From assembly GCA_034440175.1 (NCBI GenBank), contig JAWXBO010000193.1, positions 1-22,396 on the forward strand: DNA of 22,396 nt, in the 5' to 3' direction. The position numbers and the translations under genes are program-made. How positions within the stretch are numbered: the stretch's first letter is position 1; every line of letters begins with the position of its first letter. Positions 7,679 to 16,348 of this stretch are shown piece by piece. The notes under the pieces are model-generated. The model searched no databases, was not told the origin of the DNA, and worked only from the letters and a program-made list of their open reading frames with translations. This DNA is from SZUA-430 sp034440175. Its GTDB lineage: Bacteria; Pseudomonadota; Alphaproteobacteria; Micropepsales; Micropepsaceae.

Positions 7679-8278
7679 ATGCCGAAAGCAGCAACGGTGG
7701 CGAACATTCCAAGCCCCCGCATCATCCGTCTTGAAACGCCTCACCACATCGTGCGCACGGCCGAACTTTCGGACGCGACGCAACGCTGGTGCAAATGGCT
7801 GCTTGATCCCGCCACGAGCCGGCTCTTGAACGCCAAGCCTGCCGAGATGACGATGGAAAACTTGCGCACCTATATCGCGCGCTTCGACCGCTCGCAGAGC
7901 CATCTGCTGGGCATCTTCGACAAGCAAACCGGCCTGATTGTCGGCATTCGCTCGCTCTACGTCGACTACGTGCGCAAGGAATTTCAGGATAACATCCTGA
8001 TCGGAGAACCCGAAGAGCGCGGTAAATTCGCCCGCACCGAATCGACCGATGTGATCATGCCGTATTTCTTCGAAGAACTGGGCATGGAAAGCTCGCGCTG
8101 CTCAGTCTTGGCTTACAACAGTCGCATGCTGGAAGTCATCGCGCGCAAGGGATGGGTTCTCGAACGCACCACCATGAAGCCGTCCGCCGCCGGCGGCCCG
8201 CCGATCGAAGTCCGCCACTACCGCCTCACACGCGAAGTCTGGCGCCAAAAAATGCGCGAGCGCCAACTGCAGAGCTAA
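7679..8278 (+). CDS. GNAT-like acyltransferase family protein
   Basis: This 199-residue cytoplasmic protein has the layout of the GNAT/RimJ-like acetyltransferases. A first strand (IIRLETPHHIVRTAELSDATQRW) is followed by a central stretch in which LLGIFDKQTGLIVGIRSLYVDY fits the beta2-beta4 sheet. Near the C-terminus, VLAYNSRMLEVIARKGWVLER fits the typical N-x-R/S-M...E-K-x-G-W/F element. The canonical acetyl-CoA P-loop (Q/RxxGxG/A) is not obvious, so the family is likely but the activity uncertain. GGAG at 7669-7672 supports the ATG. It follows hisG by 33 bases and may be cotranscribed. Its stop overlaps the convergent membrane-protein stop at 8275-8278. Confidence 0.6.
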   Translation: MPKAATVANIPSPRIIRLETPHHIVRTAELSDATQRWCKWLLDPATSRLLNAKPAEMTMENLRTYIARFDRSQSHLLGIFDKQTGLIVGIRSLYVDYVRKEFQDNILIGEPEERGKFARTESTDVIMPYFFEELGMESSRCSVLAYNSRMLEVIARKGWVLERTTMKPSAAGGPPIEVRHYRLTREVWRQKMRERQLQS

Positions 8279-8976
8279 GGGGTGGAGCGCAACGCGTCTT
8301 GCGTGCGAGCGTACCAATTTGTCAGCAACACGCGAATGAGCCAAAAGATCGTCAAGACGATGATGGCGATCACCGGCACAAAAAGAATATTGGTTTCGCG
8401 CACGGCTTGGGGAAACACTTTCGCCCCCTGGCCGATGAAGAAGGCGATTGCGGCATCCAGCAGGGCAAAGCACATGCGCCAAAGATGTCGCGCGATGCGT
8501 TGTGCACCGGAAACCCCGCGCCGGGCGAGAACTCTAATGTCCAAGAGCGCGGCAAAAGCCGCCACGGAACCGAAGACGAAATACAAGAATGCCGGAACGC
8601 CATCGATTGTACCCGTCGCGCTGTTTGCCGCTTTCGCACCGGCGATCAAGCTGCCGGCGCCGACCGCCAAACCCACAAGTAGCGCACCGATCTCGAAGAC
8701 GCCTGTCTCTCCCTCCTTGCGCAGAACAGTCATCCAGGCCGTCGCCACCAAGTAGAAGGTCAAACTACCGATGACGACATTGAACGCAGTTGCCACCTGA
8801 TTGAGGATAGCCAAAGACACCCCGCTTGCGGACATCAGCAGCATGGAGAGGAAGAAAACGGTACCGGCTGCTCGATGCCCGGCCGCACCTTTGCGATAGG
8901 CCAACGCGGCACCGCCCGAGACGAGGCCGATTGTCCCCATGGCGATGTGAATGAACATGATGTCGGCGGAATTCAT
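8275..8976 (-). CDS. Multi-pass membrane protein, DUF2306-like (paralogue B)
   Basis: This 233-residue protein has about seven hydrophobic segments and no soluble domain. It is a clear paralogue of the protein at 9817-10545: both carry HRxAGTxFFLSML, TFYLVATAW, TGTIDG, RIARHLWRMC, and FWLIRVxLTNW near the end. The pattern of an intramembrane His, then a short loop with HR and G, recalls DUF2306/cytochrome b561-like helical bundles, so heme binding is conceivable but unproven. I chose the ATG at 8976, preceded by GAGGG; a TTG at 8997 would overlap the upstream gene. It is the last of three genes, starting ten bases after the DUF2306 stop. The function is not known to me. Confidence 0.8.
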   Translation of the reverse strand: MNSADIMFIHIAMGTIGLVSGGAALAYRKGAAGHRAAGTVFFLSMLLMSASGVSLAILNQVATAFNVVIGSLTFYLVATAWMTVLRKEGETGVFEIGALLVGLAVGAGSLIAGAKAANSATGTIDGVPAFLYFVFGSVAAFAALLDIRVLARRGVSGAQRIARHLWRMCFALLDAAIAFFIGQGAKVFPQAVRETNILFVPVIAIIVLTIFWLIRVLLTNWYARTQDALRSTP

Positions 8977-8986
8977 GGCTGTGCCC

Positions 8987-9820
8987 TCATGCTCCAACGA
9001 AGAGCGGCCAATAGATCATCGTGGTGGCACCTACGATCCCCGCCCCCATTGCAGCCGTCAGCACAATCAGCAAGACCGCCATCGCGACCTTGGCCGCCGC
9101 GCTGCCCCGATCTTGCGTGACGAAGTAGAGTTCAAGAACGGCCAGTGGCACCAGATAACTGCCGAACGCCCAGAAGGCATAGAAATTGCCGTCGAACGTC
9201 TTCGGGCCGCCAAACAAACCGATCTTTGTGATCATCCAGCCCATCATCCCGACGCGCAGCATCCAAACGCCGTTCACCACCAGAAACGTGCGAAGCGCCC
9301 AGCGGCGATGGGTGTCGATGTCGCGGGCGAGCACATAGCCCAACGTTTGGGCGGCGCAGAACATGATCAGCACGGCATTGAGGGTGATGGCAAGATGATC
9401 GAACAACCCTGTGCTGCCGCGCGTCGCGTTCATGAACAGACCGGTCAAGCTGATCACGAATGCTGTCAAAATGAACAAGCGCCCGTTCCAGCGGTGAAAG
9501 CCGATCGCACGCGCACGTATTTGCGGCACAAGCTGAAGCGTGCCACCGAACGTGATGATGGCGGCCAACATGACATGCGCGGCGAATGCCAAATTCCCCG
9601 CAGTGTCACCCGCGATATAGCCGTGGGTCAGGAACTCGTTCTTGTCCCACGCAGCAAAATCGTCGGTAAGTGTGGGAGGACCATAAAAGCCCGCGATGAA
9701 CGCGACGAACGCCCATTGCCCCGCCGCCGCGACCGCAAACCAAAGCACGGTGGCCGATTTCAGAACGGAGTCCGCGACCAAACCCACACCTGACTGCCTT
9801 ATCGCCATCGTTTCAGTCAT
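8987..9820 (-). CDS. DUF2306 family membrane protein
   Basis: This 277-residue protein has about seven membrane segments. The central signature, a His in LAFAAHVMLAAIITFGG, then QLVPQIRAR and FHRWNGRLFI, matches the DUF2306 family. Further His residues lie near membrane edges (FDHLAITLNAV, DTHRRWALRTF). Family members are uncharacterised; a redox or heme role is only suggested by the paired histidines. The ATG at 9818-9820 overlaps the TGA of the upstream gene (ATGA), so the two are coupled, and the downstream paralogue starts ten bases after its stop. The three-gene membrane operon diverges from an AraC-type regulator that may control it. Confidence 0.85.
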   Translation of the reverse strand: MTETMAIRQSGVGLVADSVLKSATVLWFAVAAAGQWAFVAFIAGFYGPPTLTDDFAAWDKNEFLTHGYIAGDTAGNLAFAAHVMLAAIITFGGTLQLVPQIRARAIGFHRWNGRLFILTAFVISLTGLFMNATRGSTGLFDHLAITLNAVLIMFCAAQTLGYVLARDIDTHRRWALRTFLVVNGVWMLRVGMMGWMITKIGLFGGPKTFDGNFYAFWAFGSYLVPLAVLELYFVTQDRGSAAAKVAMAVLLIVLTAAMGAGIVGATTMIYWPLFVGA

Positions 9821-10545
9821 GCCACCGCCTCACGCCAGAACCAGTTCGTGAGCCGAACGCGGATCAGCCAAAAGCCCATCAACAACAAAGGCGCGAGCAC
9901 AGGCAGGAAGACAAGCGGCGAACCCTGCAGGAACGCGGGCAGGAATTTCGGCTGTCCGAGGAAGAACGAGCCTGTGGCGATGAACAACGCGGTGCACATG
10001 CGCCAAAGATGCCGCGCGATACGCGGCGCGCCGGAAATGCCACCGCGCACCATCACCTTGAAGTCCGAGGCGGCGGCGATCGTCCCGATTACCATGAAAA
10101 CATAGAAGGCTTGCGGCGGCGAGCCATCGATCGTGCCTGTCGGGCTGTTCTGGGCCTCCAAGGCGAACATCATGCCGGCAACGGCCACGCCCAACGGAAC
10201 GAAGAGTGCGGCAAGGTCGAAACGGCCGACGCTGCCTTCCGGGAACCGAACGGTCGCCCATGCGGTGGCGACCAAATAGAAAGTCATGATTCCTGCCACC
10301 GTGTTGGGCCTCTGACCGTCGGTCAAAAACGGCGCCACGCTCGCGGCGATCGCCGACATCATCAGCATCGACAAGAAAAATAAAGTTCCCGCGATCCGAT
10401 GCAGGCGCTCGCCTTTGCGGGACAACAGCGCCACTGCGCCCGAGACCATGCCCACGCCTCCCCCCGTTATGTGAAGTGCTAAAACGATATCCGCCGCGAC
10501 GAGGGCGGCTTGCGGACTCCCCGGTGGCAGTTCGAGAACGGTCAC
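9817..10545 (-). CDS. Multi-pass membrane protein, DUF2306-like (paralogue A)
   Basis: This is the first gene of the membrane operon, with 242 residues from the GTG at 10545 and about seven hydrophobic segments. It shares long motifs with the protein at 8275-8976 (HRIAGTLFFLSMLMMS, MTFYLVATAW, RIARHLWRMC, FWLIRVRLTNW), so a duplication has bracketed the DUF2306 gene. The open frame continues to 10620, but the extra 25 residues are Arg-rich and unlike the paralogue. The GTG start puts ADIVLALHITGG in register with ADIMFIHIAMG of the paralogue. The stop overlaps the DUF2306 start by four bases. Expression is probably directed from the 269-base divergent region shared with the AraC gene. The function is unknown. 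Confidence 0.78.
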   Translation of the reverse strand: MTVLELPPGSPQAALVAADIVLALHITGGGVGMVSGAVALLSRKGERLHRIAGTLFFLSMLMMSAIAASVAPFLTDGQRPNTVAGIMTFYLVATAWATVRFPEGSVGRFDLAALFVPLGVAVAGMMFALEAQNSPTGTIDGSPPQAFYVFMVIGTIAAASDFKVMVRGGISGAPRIARHLWRMCTALFIATGSFFLGQPKFLPAFLQGSPLVFLPVLAPLLLMGFWLIRVRLTNWFWREAVA

Positions 10546-10814
10546 TCGGCCGCCTCGCCTACGCGGCGCGCGATGGTTGACATGACAAAGACTTGCCTCA
10601 TGTCTCCGCCACCCGTCCAAGCCCCACGACGATAAGAAGGTGCGTGGCCCTCATCACGTACAGACGCAGTGTCGAGATCTCAGTCATTGGACGGGCAGAC
10701 GTGCGAACGCATTGGCGCGCATATGGTGGCTCCACGAAATCTAGGCTAAGCTCGCCGCTACGATCAACGGCACTACAGCGAACCCAACCCTAGAGACTGC
10801 CCAGCGCGACGCAC
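10546..10814. promoter_or_regulatory. Divergent intergenic region, membrane operon / AraC regulator
   Basis: The two starts face away from each other across 269 bases, so both promoters should lie here. The only distinct element I see is the 8-base palindrome GAGATCTC at 10674-10681. No convincing -10/-35 pair stands out on either strand. A binding site for the adjacent AraC-type regulator is plausible by position only. Confidence 0.4.
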
Positions 10815-11927
10815 ATGACCGGATCACTCAAAAACATGACATCACGGATCACGGGCAGGAAACCCGTGGCCGGACCCACCGTCGGCGCGGGCTATGCGAA
10901 GGGTTTGTTGGAGTTCGCCGTCACAAAAGGCGCCCCCCGCGACAAGCTGATCGAACGCTCGCAAATTGCCGCCGGCGATCTTGACGACTTGGACAACCGC
11001 ATTCCCATATCGCGCTATGTGGCGCTATTCAGAGCCGGTGCCGATCTCGCAAACGAACCTGCGCTGGCGCTGCAATACGGCGAAGCGGTTCGCATGCAAG
11101 AAATCTCGATCGTGGGACTGATCTGCGAAGCCTGCGAAACGACGATCGATGTCGGTACGCAGCTCAATCGCTATGGGCGCTTGGTCTTCGACGAGGGCGG
11201 CGCTCAAGCCTCCGGCATGGTGCGCCTCGCCTGGGATGACACCGGCGTCTGGATCGAGGCCGTAAGCGATTTCTTCAACCGCAATCCGCTGGTGATGGAA
11301 GCCGAATTTTCGCGGCTCGTCTGGAACACGCGGGCGATGTTTGCCTCCCACCCCGATTTCGCGCGCATGCGGTTTCCGATAGCGATCCACTTCACCCATG
11401 CAGACCCCGGCTACCGCGCCGAATACGAGCGTATTTTCCAGGCGACGGTCGTCTTCGGCGCCAAATGGAACGCGATGCTGATCGACAAAGAGTTCTTGTC
11501 GCTCAAGCAGCCGCCGACGAACCGCTATGTTTTTGGCGTCTTGAGTGCGCGCGCAGAGGCGCTGCTCAAGAGCCTCGATAGCTCGGAATCCACAAGAAAT
11601 AGGGTTGAGAGCCTGTTGATCCCGATCCTGCACACGGGCGATCCCAGCGTCGAGCGGATTGCGGAGAAAATGGGCACGAGCCGCCCGACGCTCTATCGCA
11701 AATTGAAAGCGGAAGGCGTGACCTACGAAAAACTTCTCGACGAGCTGCGCCACCAAATGGCGCTGCACTATCTCAACGGCAAGAAAGTCTCCGTCAACGA
11801 AACCGCCTATCTCGTCGGCTTCTCCGACCCCAGCGCCTTCTCCCGCGCGTTCAAGCGTTGGACGGGGGCGTCACCGCGTGCGGCACGATCGGCAAAGACG
11901 CTGAGTGGTCACACACACGAGGCCTGA
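10815..11927 (+). CDS. AraC family transcriptional regulator
   Basis: This 370-residue cytoplasmic DNA-binding protein has two parts. Residues about 30-220 match the ligand-sensing domain called arabinose-binding-like in AraC regulators of the OruR/ArgR-like group (LEFAVTKGAPRDKLIERS near the start, IPISRYVALFRAGADL, ALQYGEAV). Residues about 275-360 form the double helix-turn-helix: SVERIAEKMGTSRPTLYRKL, then VNETAYLVGFSDPSAFSRAF and FKRWTGASPRAAR. An ATG at 10836 is an alternative start; neither has a clear ribosome-binding site. It is transcribed away from the DUF2306-type membrane operon, the likeliest target, and converges with the FAD enzyme gene with 24 bases between the stops. The effector is unknown. 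Confidence 0.9.
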   Translation: MTGSLKNMTSRITGRKPVAGPTVGAGYAKGLLEFAVTKGAPRDKLIERSQIAAGDLDDLDNRIPISRYVALFRAGADLANEPALALQYGEAVRMQEISIVGLICEACETTIDVGTQLNRYGRLVFDEGGAQASGMVRLAWDDTGVWIEAVSDFFNRNPLVMEAEFSRLVWNTRAMFASHPDFARMRFPIAIHFTHADPGYRAEYERIFQATVVFGAKWNAMLIDKEFLSLKQPPTNRYVFGVLSARAEALLKSLDSSESTRNRVESLLIPILHTGDPSVERIAEKMGTSRPTLYRKLKAEGVTYEKLLDELRHQMALHYLNGKKVSVNETAYLVGFSDPSAFSRAFKRWTGASPRAARSAKTLSGHTHEA

Positions 11928-11951
11928 CAGTCCCAAACCGGGTCAATCACC

Positions 11952-13574
11952 TCAAGCCCCCGCCATCGCGCCGCGCACGCCCACGTCGCGCCCCGCAGGA
12001 TCGATCAGCACACCCGGATTCAAAATGCCATGTGGATCGACCGCCTTCTTCGCCGCGCGTAAAGCCTCGCCAAACAGCGGCGGACACTCGCGCACATAGC
12101 CCGGGCGATGATCGCGCCCGACCGCGTGATGATGGGTGCTCGTGCCGCCCGCCGACACCACCACGTCGTTGGCTTGCGCCTTGATGACTCTCCATTGCTC
12201 CAGCAACGCCTCCGGCCTGCCCAGCGCTTGGAATGAAAAATAAGGCGCAGGCCCATCGGGATAAGCGTGCGTAAACCGGCACGTCACATGCCCTGGTTTG
12301 CCCGTCACCCGGCGCAACACCTCATGCATACGCCGCATCACTTCGGCATGAAACTCGGCAAAGCGATCCCACGTCACCGCCGTCTCGAACGTGTCGGCAA
12401 TGACGCCCATCGGCGTCAGCACCTCGCGATAATAGGGCGCGCGCAAAAACGCATTGCGCCAAGCCCCCGACGCGCCTTCGCGATGGCTGGCCGGCGCATC
12501 GACCGCACCGCCTTTGTCGCGCACCAGTTCAACCCCGCGCGCGAGCTTGCCCTCTTGCGCATGATCGGCGCTCTCGAACGCCAGCACCAGCAACGACGCC
12601 GACCCGTCGCCGGCCCCCGTGCCCAAAGCCTCCTGCGCATCGATCAGGCGGCAGTTCGAAGGCATAAGACCCGACTGTGCCAGCGCCCTCACCGCCTCGG
12701 CCCCTTTCATGAAATCCGCAAACTTCACCGACGCCGAGGCGCGAAACTTCGGCGTGTCTTGCAGGCGCACCCAGGCCTCGGTGATGACGCCCAAAATGCC
12801 TTCCGAGCCCATGAACAACCGCTCCGGCTGCGGCCCCGCGCCTGAGCCCGGCAAACGCCGCGTCTCCATGACACCGCGAGGGCTCACCACCCGCATCGCC
12901 TCGACGAAATCATCGATATGCGTATAGAGCGTCGCATAGTGTCCCCCAGACCGCGTCGCAATCCACCCGCCCAGCGTCGAAAACACAAAGCTCTGCGGAA
13001 AATGCCGCAACGTCAGCCCATGCGGCTTCAGCTGCGCCTCAAGCGCCGGCCCAAAGGCGCCAGCCTGAATGCGCGCCGCCCGGCTGACCCGGTCGATCTC
13101 AAGCACCTTCCCCATCCGCGCCATGTCGAGCGAGATCACCCCTGCGTAAGCCTCGCCCACATCGCACTCGACGCCGCCCACGACGCTCGACCCGCCGCCG
13201 AATGGAATGACCGCTGCATTCGCCGAGGCCGCCCACTCCAGCACCGCCGCCACGTCGCCTTCATTGGCGGGATAGGCCACCACATCGGGGGGGCAGGGGA
13301 CATGGCGCTGAAACATCCGCACCGAGTCGGGGTAAGATTTGCCGTAAGCATGCACCAGCCGCTCGTAAGCATCACTCCGGCAAATCCCAGCCAGCGCCGC
13401 CGGTGGCGCAAGCCGCGTTGCCCGCAAGCTGAACTCGTCAACTTTGGGTGCCGCTTGCGGTGTCAGGGCAACGCCGAAGCGCTGCCCGAACAGCTGTGCC
13501 AAAAATTGCACCTCGCCGTCGCTGACGGTTTGATCCTCAAGCCCCCAACCCCAAAACTTCCGCCGCGCCGTCAT
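11952..13574 (-). CDS. FAD-binding oxidoreductase, alkyl-DHAP-synthase-like
   Basis: This 540-residue flavoprotein belongs to the VAO/PCMH superfamily. The FAD pyrophosphate-binding loop is PFGGGSSVVGG (residues 124-134). A segment at 190-234 (RHFPQS, STLGGWIATRSGGHYATLYTHIDDFV, VVSPRG) and the HHH triplet at 481-483 (STHHHAVGRDH) match alkyldihydroxyacetonephosphate synthase rather than D-lactate dehydrogenase. The C-terminus ends with DPHGILNPGVL. The N-terminal KFWGWGLED also occurs in AGPS-like proteins. Bacterial members are often annotated simply as FAD-linked oxidases. The strong ribosome-binding site AGAGGAGAG precedes the ATG. It diverges from an MFS-aminotransferase-glutamine synthetase operon, so a role in the same catabolic unit is possible. 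The true substrate, whether a 2-hydroxy acid or an ether-lipid precursor, cannot be read. Confidence 0.85.
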   Translation of the reverse strand: MTARRKFWGWGLEDQTVSDGEVQFLAQLFGQRFGVALTPQAAPKVDEFSLRATRLAPPAALAGICRSDAYERLVHAYGKSYPDSVRMFQRHVPCPPDVVAYPANEGDVAAVLEWAASANAAVIPFGGGSSVVGGVECDVGEAYAGVISLDMARMGKVLEIDRVSRAARIQAGAFGPALEAQLKPHGLTLRHFPQSFVFSTLGGWIATRSGGHYATLYTHIDDFVEAMRVVSPRGVMETRRLPGSGAGPQPERLFMGSEGILGVITEAWVRLQDTPKFRASASVKFADFMKGAEAVRALAQSGLMPSNCRLIDAQEALGTGAGDGSASLLVLAFESADHAQEGKLARGVELVRDKGGAVDAPASHREGASGAWRNAFLRAPYYREVLTPMGVIADTFETAVTWDRFAEFHAEVMRRMHEVLRRVTGKPGHVTCRFTHAYPDGPAPYFSFQALGRPEALLEQWRVIKAQANDVVVSAGGTSTHHHAVGRDHRPGYVRECPPLFGEALRAAKKAVDPHGILNPGVLIDPAGRDVGVRGAMAGA

Positions 13575-13665
13575 CGTGCTCTCCTCTCAACAATACGGAT
13601 TTGCGCGAAACGGTGCTTTAGGTCAATGTGTTCGTCCAGGAAGCGATCAACCGGGATTTCCAAAG
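13575..13665. promoter_or_regulatory. Divergent intergenic region, FAD enzyme / MFS operon
   Basis: The 91 bases between the divergent starts contain the FAD-gene ribosome-binding site (complement of CTCTCCTCTC, 13577-13586). No consensus promoter pair is clear to me on either strand. Short spacing suggests coordinated control of the two transcription units. Confidence 0.35.
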
Positions 13666-14976
13666 ATGAGCGCCACCAGCGCCACGAATTCGCCTGCGCC
13701 CGCTGCCCAGCTCTCGGACTTCGAGAAGGCGTATGTGCTGTTTCTGTTGCTGCTGGTCTATATCTCGAATTACGCCGACCGCATTCTTTTGGGGATACTG
13801 CTCCCCTACATCAAAGCCGAGTTCAACCTCACCGACACCGAGCTGGGCTTTCTCCACGGCACGGCGTTCGCCATCTTCTACGCCACCCTGGGCGTCCCCA
13901 TCGCCATCTACGCTGATCGGGGCAATCGCAAATTCGTCATCGTCGCCGCCACCACCATTTGGTCCGCCATGACCTATGTCTGCGGCATGGCGCAAAGCTA
14001 TTGGCAGCTTGTCTTCGCCCGCATCGGCGTCGGCATCGGCGAAGCAGGCTCAAACCCGCCATCACACTCCATAATCTCCGACTTGTTCACTTTGAAATAC
14101 AGGGGCACCGCACTTGCCATCTTCTCGCAAGGCGTCTCGCTTGGCATTGTCGTCGGTCTCTACGGCGGCGCCCAGATCGCCGCCGAATATGGCTGGCGTA
14201 TGGCCTTCTTTGTGCTGGGTTTGCCCGGCATAGCGATCGCCCTCCTGGTCATGCTAACGATGAAGGAGCCGCAACGCGGCGCCTCCGAGGGCAGAGTAAT
14301 GACCGGCCAGCCGCCCTCGATCTCCACAACATTCAAGTTCATCGCCTCTCAGAAATCCCTCGTGCACATTCTCGCCGGTGCCACGCTGACGACCCTTGTC
14401 GGATACTCGGGTGTCTTGTGGTGGCCCTCCTTCATCATGCGCTCGCATGGGCTCAGCCCCGCCGACATGAGCGCCTTTCTCGCCCTCGTTTTCGGCCTGG
14501 GTTCCGGTTTCGGTATTTTCCTCGGCGGTTTCTTGTCGGATTATTTCGGCCGCCGCGATGTCAAACTCATGCCGCGCGTCGTCGCCATTGCAATTCTCTT
14601 TGGATTGCCATTTGGCGCCGCACTTTATCTCGTCGACAACTCCAGCCTGGTTTTTCTCATCATCGGCATCCCGGCGGCCGCAGGCGGCATGTATCTGGGC
14701 CCCAGCATCGCCATGGTGCAAAGCCTGGTCGCCGTGCGCATGCGCACCGTCGCCTCGGCCTTGTTCCTGTTCATCATCAACCTCATCGGCATGGGCCTGG
14801 GCTCGCTCATCATCGGCGCCCTCTCCGACGGCATGACCCCGCAACTGGGCCAGGACGCACTGCGCTATGCGTTGCTCATCGTCATGGTCTTCAATATCTG
14901 GGCCGTCTATCACTACTGGCGCGCCGGCGCCTACATGGAAGCCGATCTCAAACGCGCGGCCGAGGCGTCTGCATAA
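13666..14976 (+). CDS. MFS transporter, spinster-like
   Basis: This 436-residue inner-membrane transporter has about 12 membrane segments. Major facilitator signatures are visible: ADRILLGILLPYIKAEFNLT at the first helix and loop, GVPIAIYADRGNRK as the loop 2-3 motif, and ARIGVGIGEAGSNPPSHSII in helix 4-5, typical of the spinster-like group. LGGFLSDYFGRRDVK is the matching loop in the second half. The frame opens at 13576, but the first 30 codons are unlike the family and lie in the promoter region, so I chose the ATG at 13666; only a weak AAAG precedes it. It is the first gene of a plus-strand operon with the aminotransferase (four bases downstream) and the glutamine synthetase, probably importing their substrate. 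Confidence 0.9.
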   Translation: MSATSATNSPAPAAQLSDFEKAYVLFLLLLVYISNYADRILLGILLPYIKAEFNLTDTELGFLHGTAFAIFYATLGVPIAIYADRGNRKFVIVAATTIWSAMTYVCGMAQSYWQLVFARIGVGIGEAGSNPPSHSIISDLFTLKYRGTALAIFSQGVSLGIVVGLYGGAQIAAEYGWRMAFFVLGLPGIAIALLVMLTMKEPQRGASEGRVMTGQPPSISTTFKFIASQKSLVHILAGATLTTLVGYSGVLWWPSFIMRSHGLSPADMSAFLALVFGLGSGFGIFLGGFLSDYFGRRDVKLMPRVVAIAILFGLPFGAALYLVDNSSLVFLIIGIPAAAGGMYLGPSIAMVQSLVAVRMRTVASALFLFIINLIGMGLGSLIIGALSDGMTPQLGQDALRYALLIVMVFNIWAVYHYWRAGAYMEADLKRAAEASA

Positions 14977-14980
14977 AATC

Positions 14981-16348
14981 TTGAGCACCAGCTTCACCGA
15001 ACCTGCCATCGCCCATGTCATGGAGCGCGAACGCGCGCGTTTTACGGCCGCCAACCCCAACTCTGCCAAACTCGGAAGCGACGCCAAGCGCTCGCTCGTG
15101 GGCGGTGTGCCGATGCACTGGATGGCAGACTGGCCAACACCGTTCCCCCTCTTCGTCGCTCACGCCAAAGGCGCACGCTTCACCGACGCCGACGGACACG
15201 ATTACGTCGACTTCTGCCTGGGCGACACCGGCACCATGTTCGGCCACGCCCCCGATGCGGTAGCCTCAGCCATCCGCGAGCAATCCGGGCGCGGCTACAC
15301 GACCATGCTTCCGGGAGAAGACGCGGTCTGGGTGGGCGAAGAACTCGCGCGCCGCTTCGGCTTGCCGTTCTGGCAAATGACGGCCACCGCCACCGACGCC
15401 AACCGCTACGCCCTTCGCTGGACCCGCGCCATCACCGGCCGCGAAAAGATTCTGGTCTTCGACGGCGCCTATCACGGTACGGTCGAAGAAACGATGGTGC
15501 GCCTGCAAAACGGCAAGACGATTGCGCGTCCCGGCCAACTCGGCAGCGTCACGGATTTCGCCCGCACCACCGCAGTCGTTGAATTCAACGACCTCCAAGC
15601 GCTCGAACGCGCGCTCGCCACGAATGAAATTTCTGCCGTCATCGCCGAGCCTGCCATGACCAACATCGGCATGGTCCTGCCCGATCCCGGCTTCCACGAA
15701 ACGCTGCGCTCGCTCACCCGCAACCACGGCACGCTGCTCATCATCGACGAAACCCACACCATCTCGACCGGCCCAGGCGGCTGGACGAAGGCGCACCGGC
15801 TCGACCCCGACATCTTCGTCTTGGGCAAACCCATCGCGGGCGGCATTCCTTGCGCCGTCTTCGGTGTCACCGCCGATGTAGCTGCCCGCATGACGGCCGC
15901 ACGCGATCGGGCAGGCGGCGGCAGCCACGGCCACTCCGGCATGGGCACGACCCTTTCGGCCAATGCCTTCGCCATCCACGCCATGCGCGCCAACCTCGCT
16001 TATGTGATGACCGACGCGGCCTATGCCCACATGATCCGCTTGGCCCAAAGTCTGCGCGAACAGCTGACGAATATGATCACCCGGCATAACCTCAGCTGGT
16101 CCGTCACCCAGATCGGCGCCCGCTGCGAATTCCAGTTCCGCGCAACGCCACCGCGAACCGGCCGCCAGGCCGAGCAAGCCTTTCACGATAGCCTCGAAAA
16201 ATGCCTGCATTTGGGCCTCTTGAACCGCGGCATCATGATTACACCCTTTCACAACATGATGCTGGTATGTCCCCAAACTGAACCAAGCGATATCGACAAA
16301 CTTGTGCTATCGCTCTCCCAAATCATCGACGAGTTACGAAATGCTTGA
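14981..16348 (+). CDS. Class III PLP-dependent aminotransferase
   Basis: This is a fold-type I PLP enzyme of about 455 residues in the glutamate-1-semialdehyde aminomutase/omega-transaminase group, moving an amino group in the cytoplasm. Counting from the TTG at 14981, the Schiff-base lysine is K283 in VLGKPIAGGIPCAVFG. The cofactor-binding Asp lies in LIIDETHTIS, and FDGAYHGT is the usual phosphate-side loop. The family's SGTEA segment is replaced by TATDANRYALRW, seen in a subgroup of uncertain substrate. The start is unclear: TTG 14981 lies four bases after the transporter stop, while an ATG at 15020 has no ribosome-binding site. The 3' end overlaps the glutamine synthetase start by eight bases, so the three genes are one unit. 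Confidence 0.87.
   Translation: MSTSFTEPAIAHVMERERARFTAANPNSAKLGSDAKRSLVGGVPMHWMADWPTPFPLFVAHAKGARFTDADGHDYVDFCLGDTGTMFGHAPDAVASAIREQSGRGYTTMLPGEDAVWVGEELARRFGLPFWQMTATATDANRYALRWTRAITGREKILVFDGAYHGTVEETMVRLQNGKTIARPGQLGSVTDFARTTAVVEFNDLQALERALATNEISAVIAEPAMTNIGMVLPDPGFHETLRSLTRNHGTLLIIDETHTISTGPGGWTKAHRLDPDIFVLGKPIAGGIPCAVFGVTADVAARMTAARDRAGGGSHGHSGMGTTLSANAFAIHAMRANLAYVMTDAAYAHMIRLAQSLREQLTNMITRHNLSWSVTQIGARCEFQFRATPPRTGRQAEQAFHDSLEKCLHLGLLNRGIMITPFHNMMLVCPQTEPSDIDKLVLSLSQIIDELRNA

Noticed and set aside
6842..7927. 361-codon minus-strand frame opposite hisG and the following gene
   Set aside because: It spans two well-supported plus-strand genes and the poly-C spacer; the Gly/Asp/Val-rich product matches no family.
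12918..13916. 332-codon plus-strand frame opposite the FAD enzyme
   Set aside because: It is an Arg/Pro/His-rich shadow crossing the divergent promoter and the true transporter start.
13959..14984. 341-codon frame overlapping the transporter in another frame
   Set aside because: It is an Arg/His-rich shadow; the transporter frame has clear membrane segments and family motifs.
15266..16276. 336-codon minus-strand frame opposite the aminotransferase
   Set aside because: It is antisense to a gene with the PLP lysine and other motifs; no family features.
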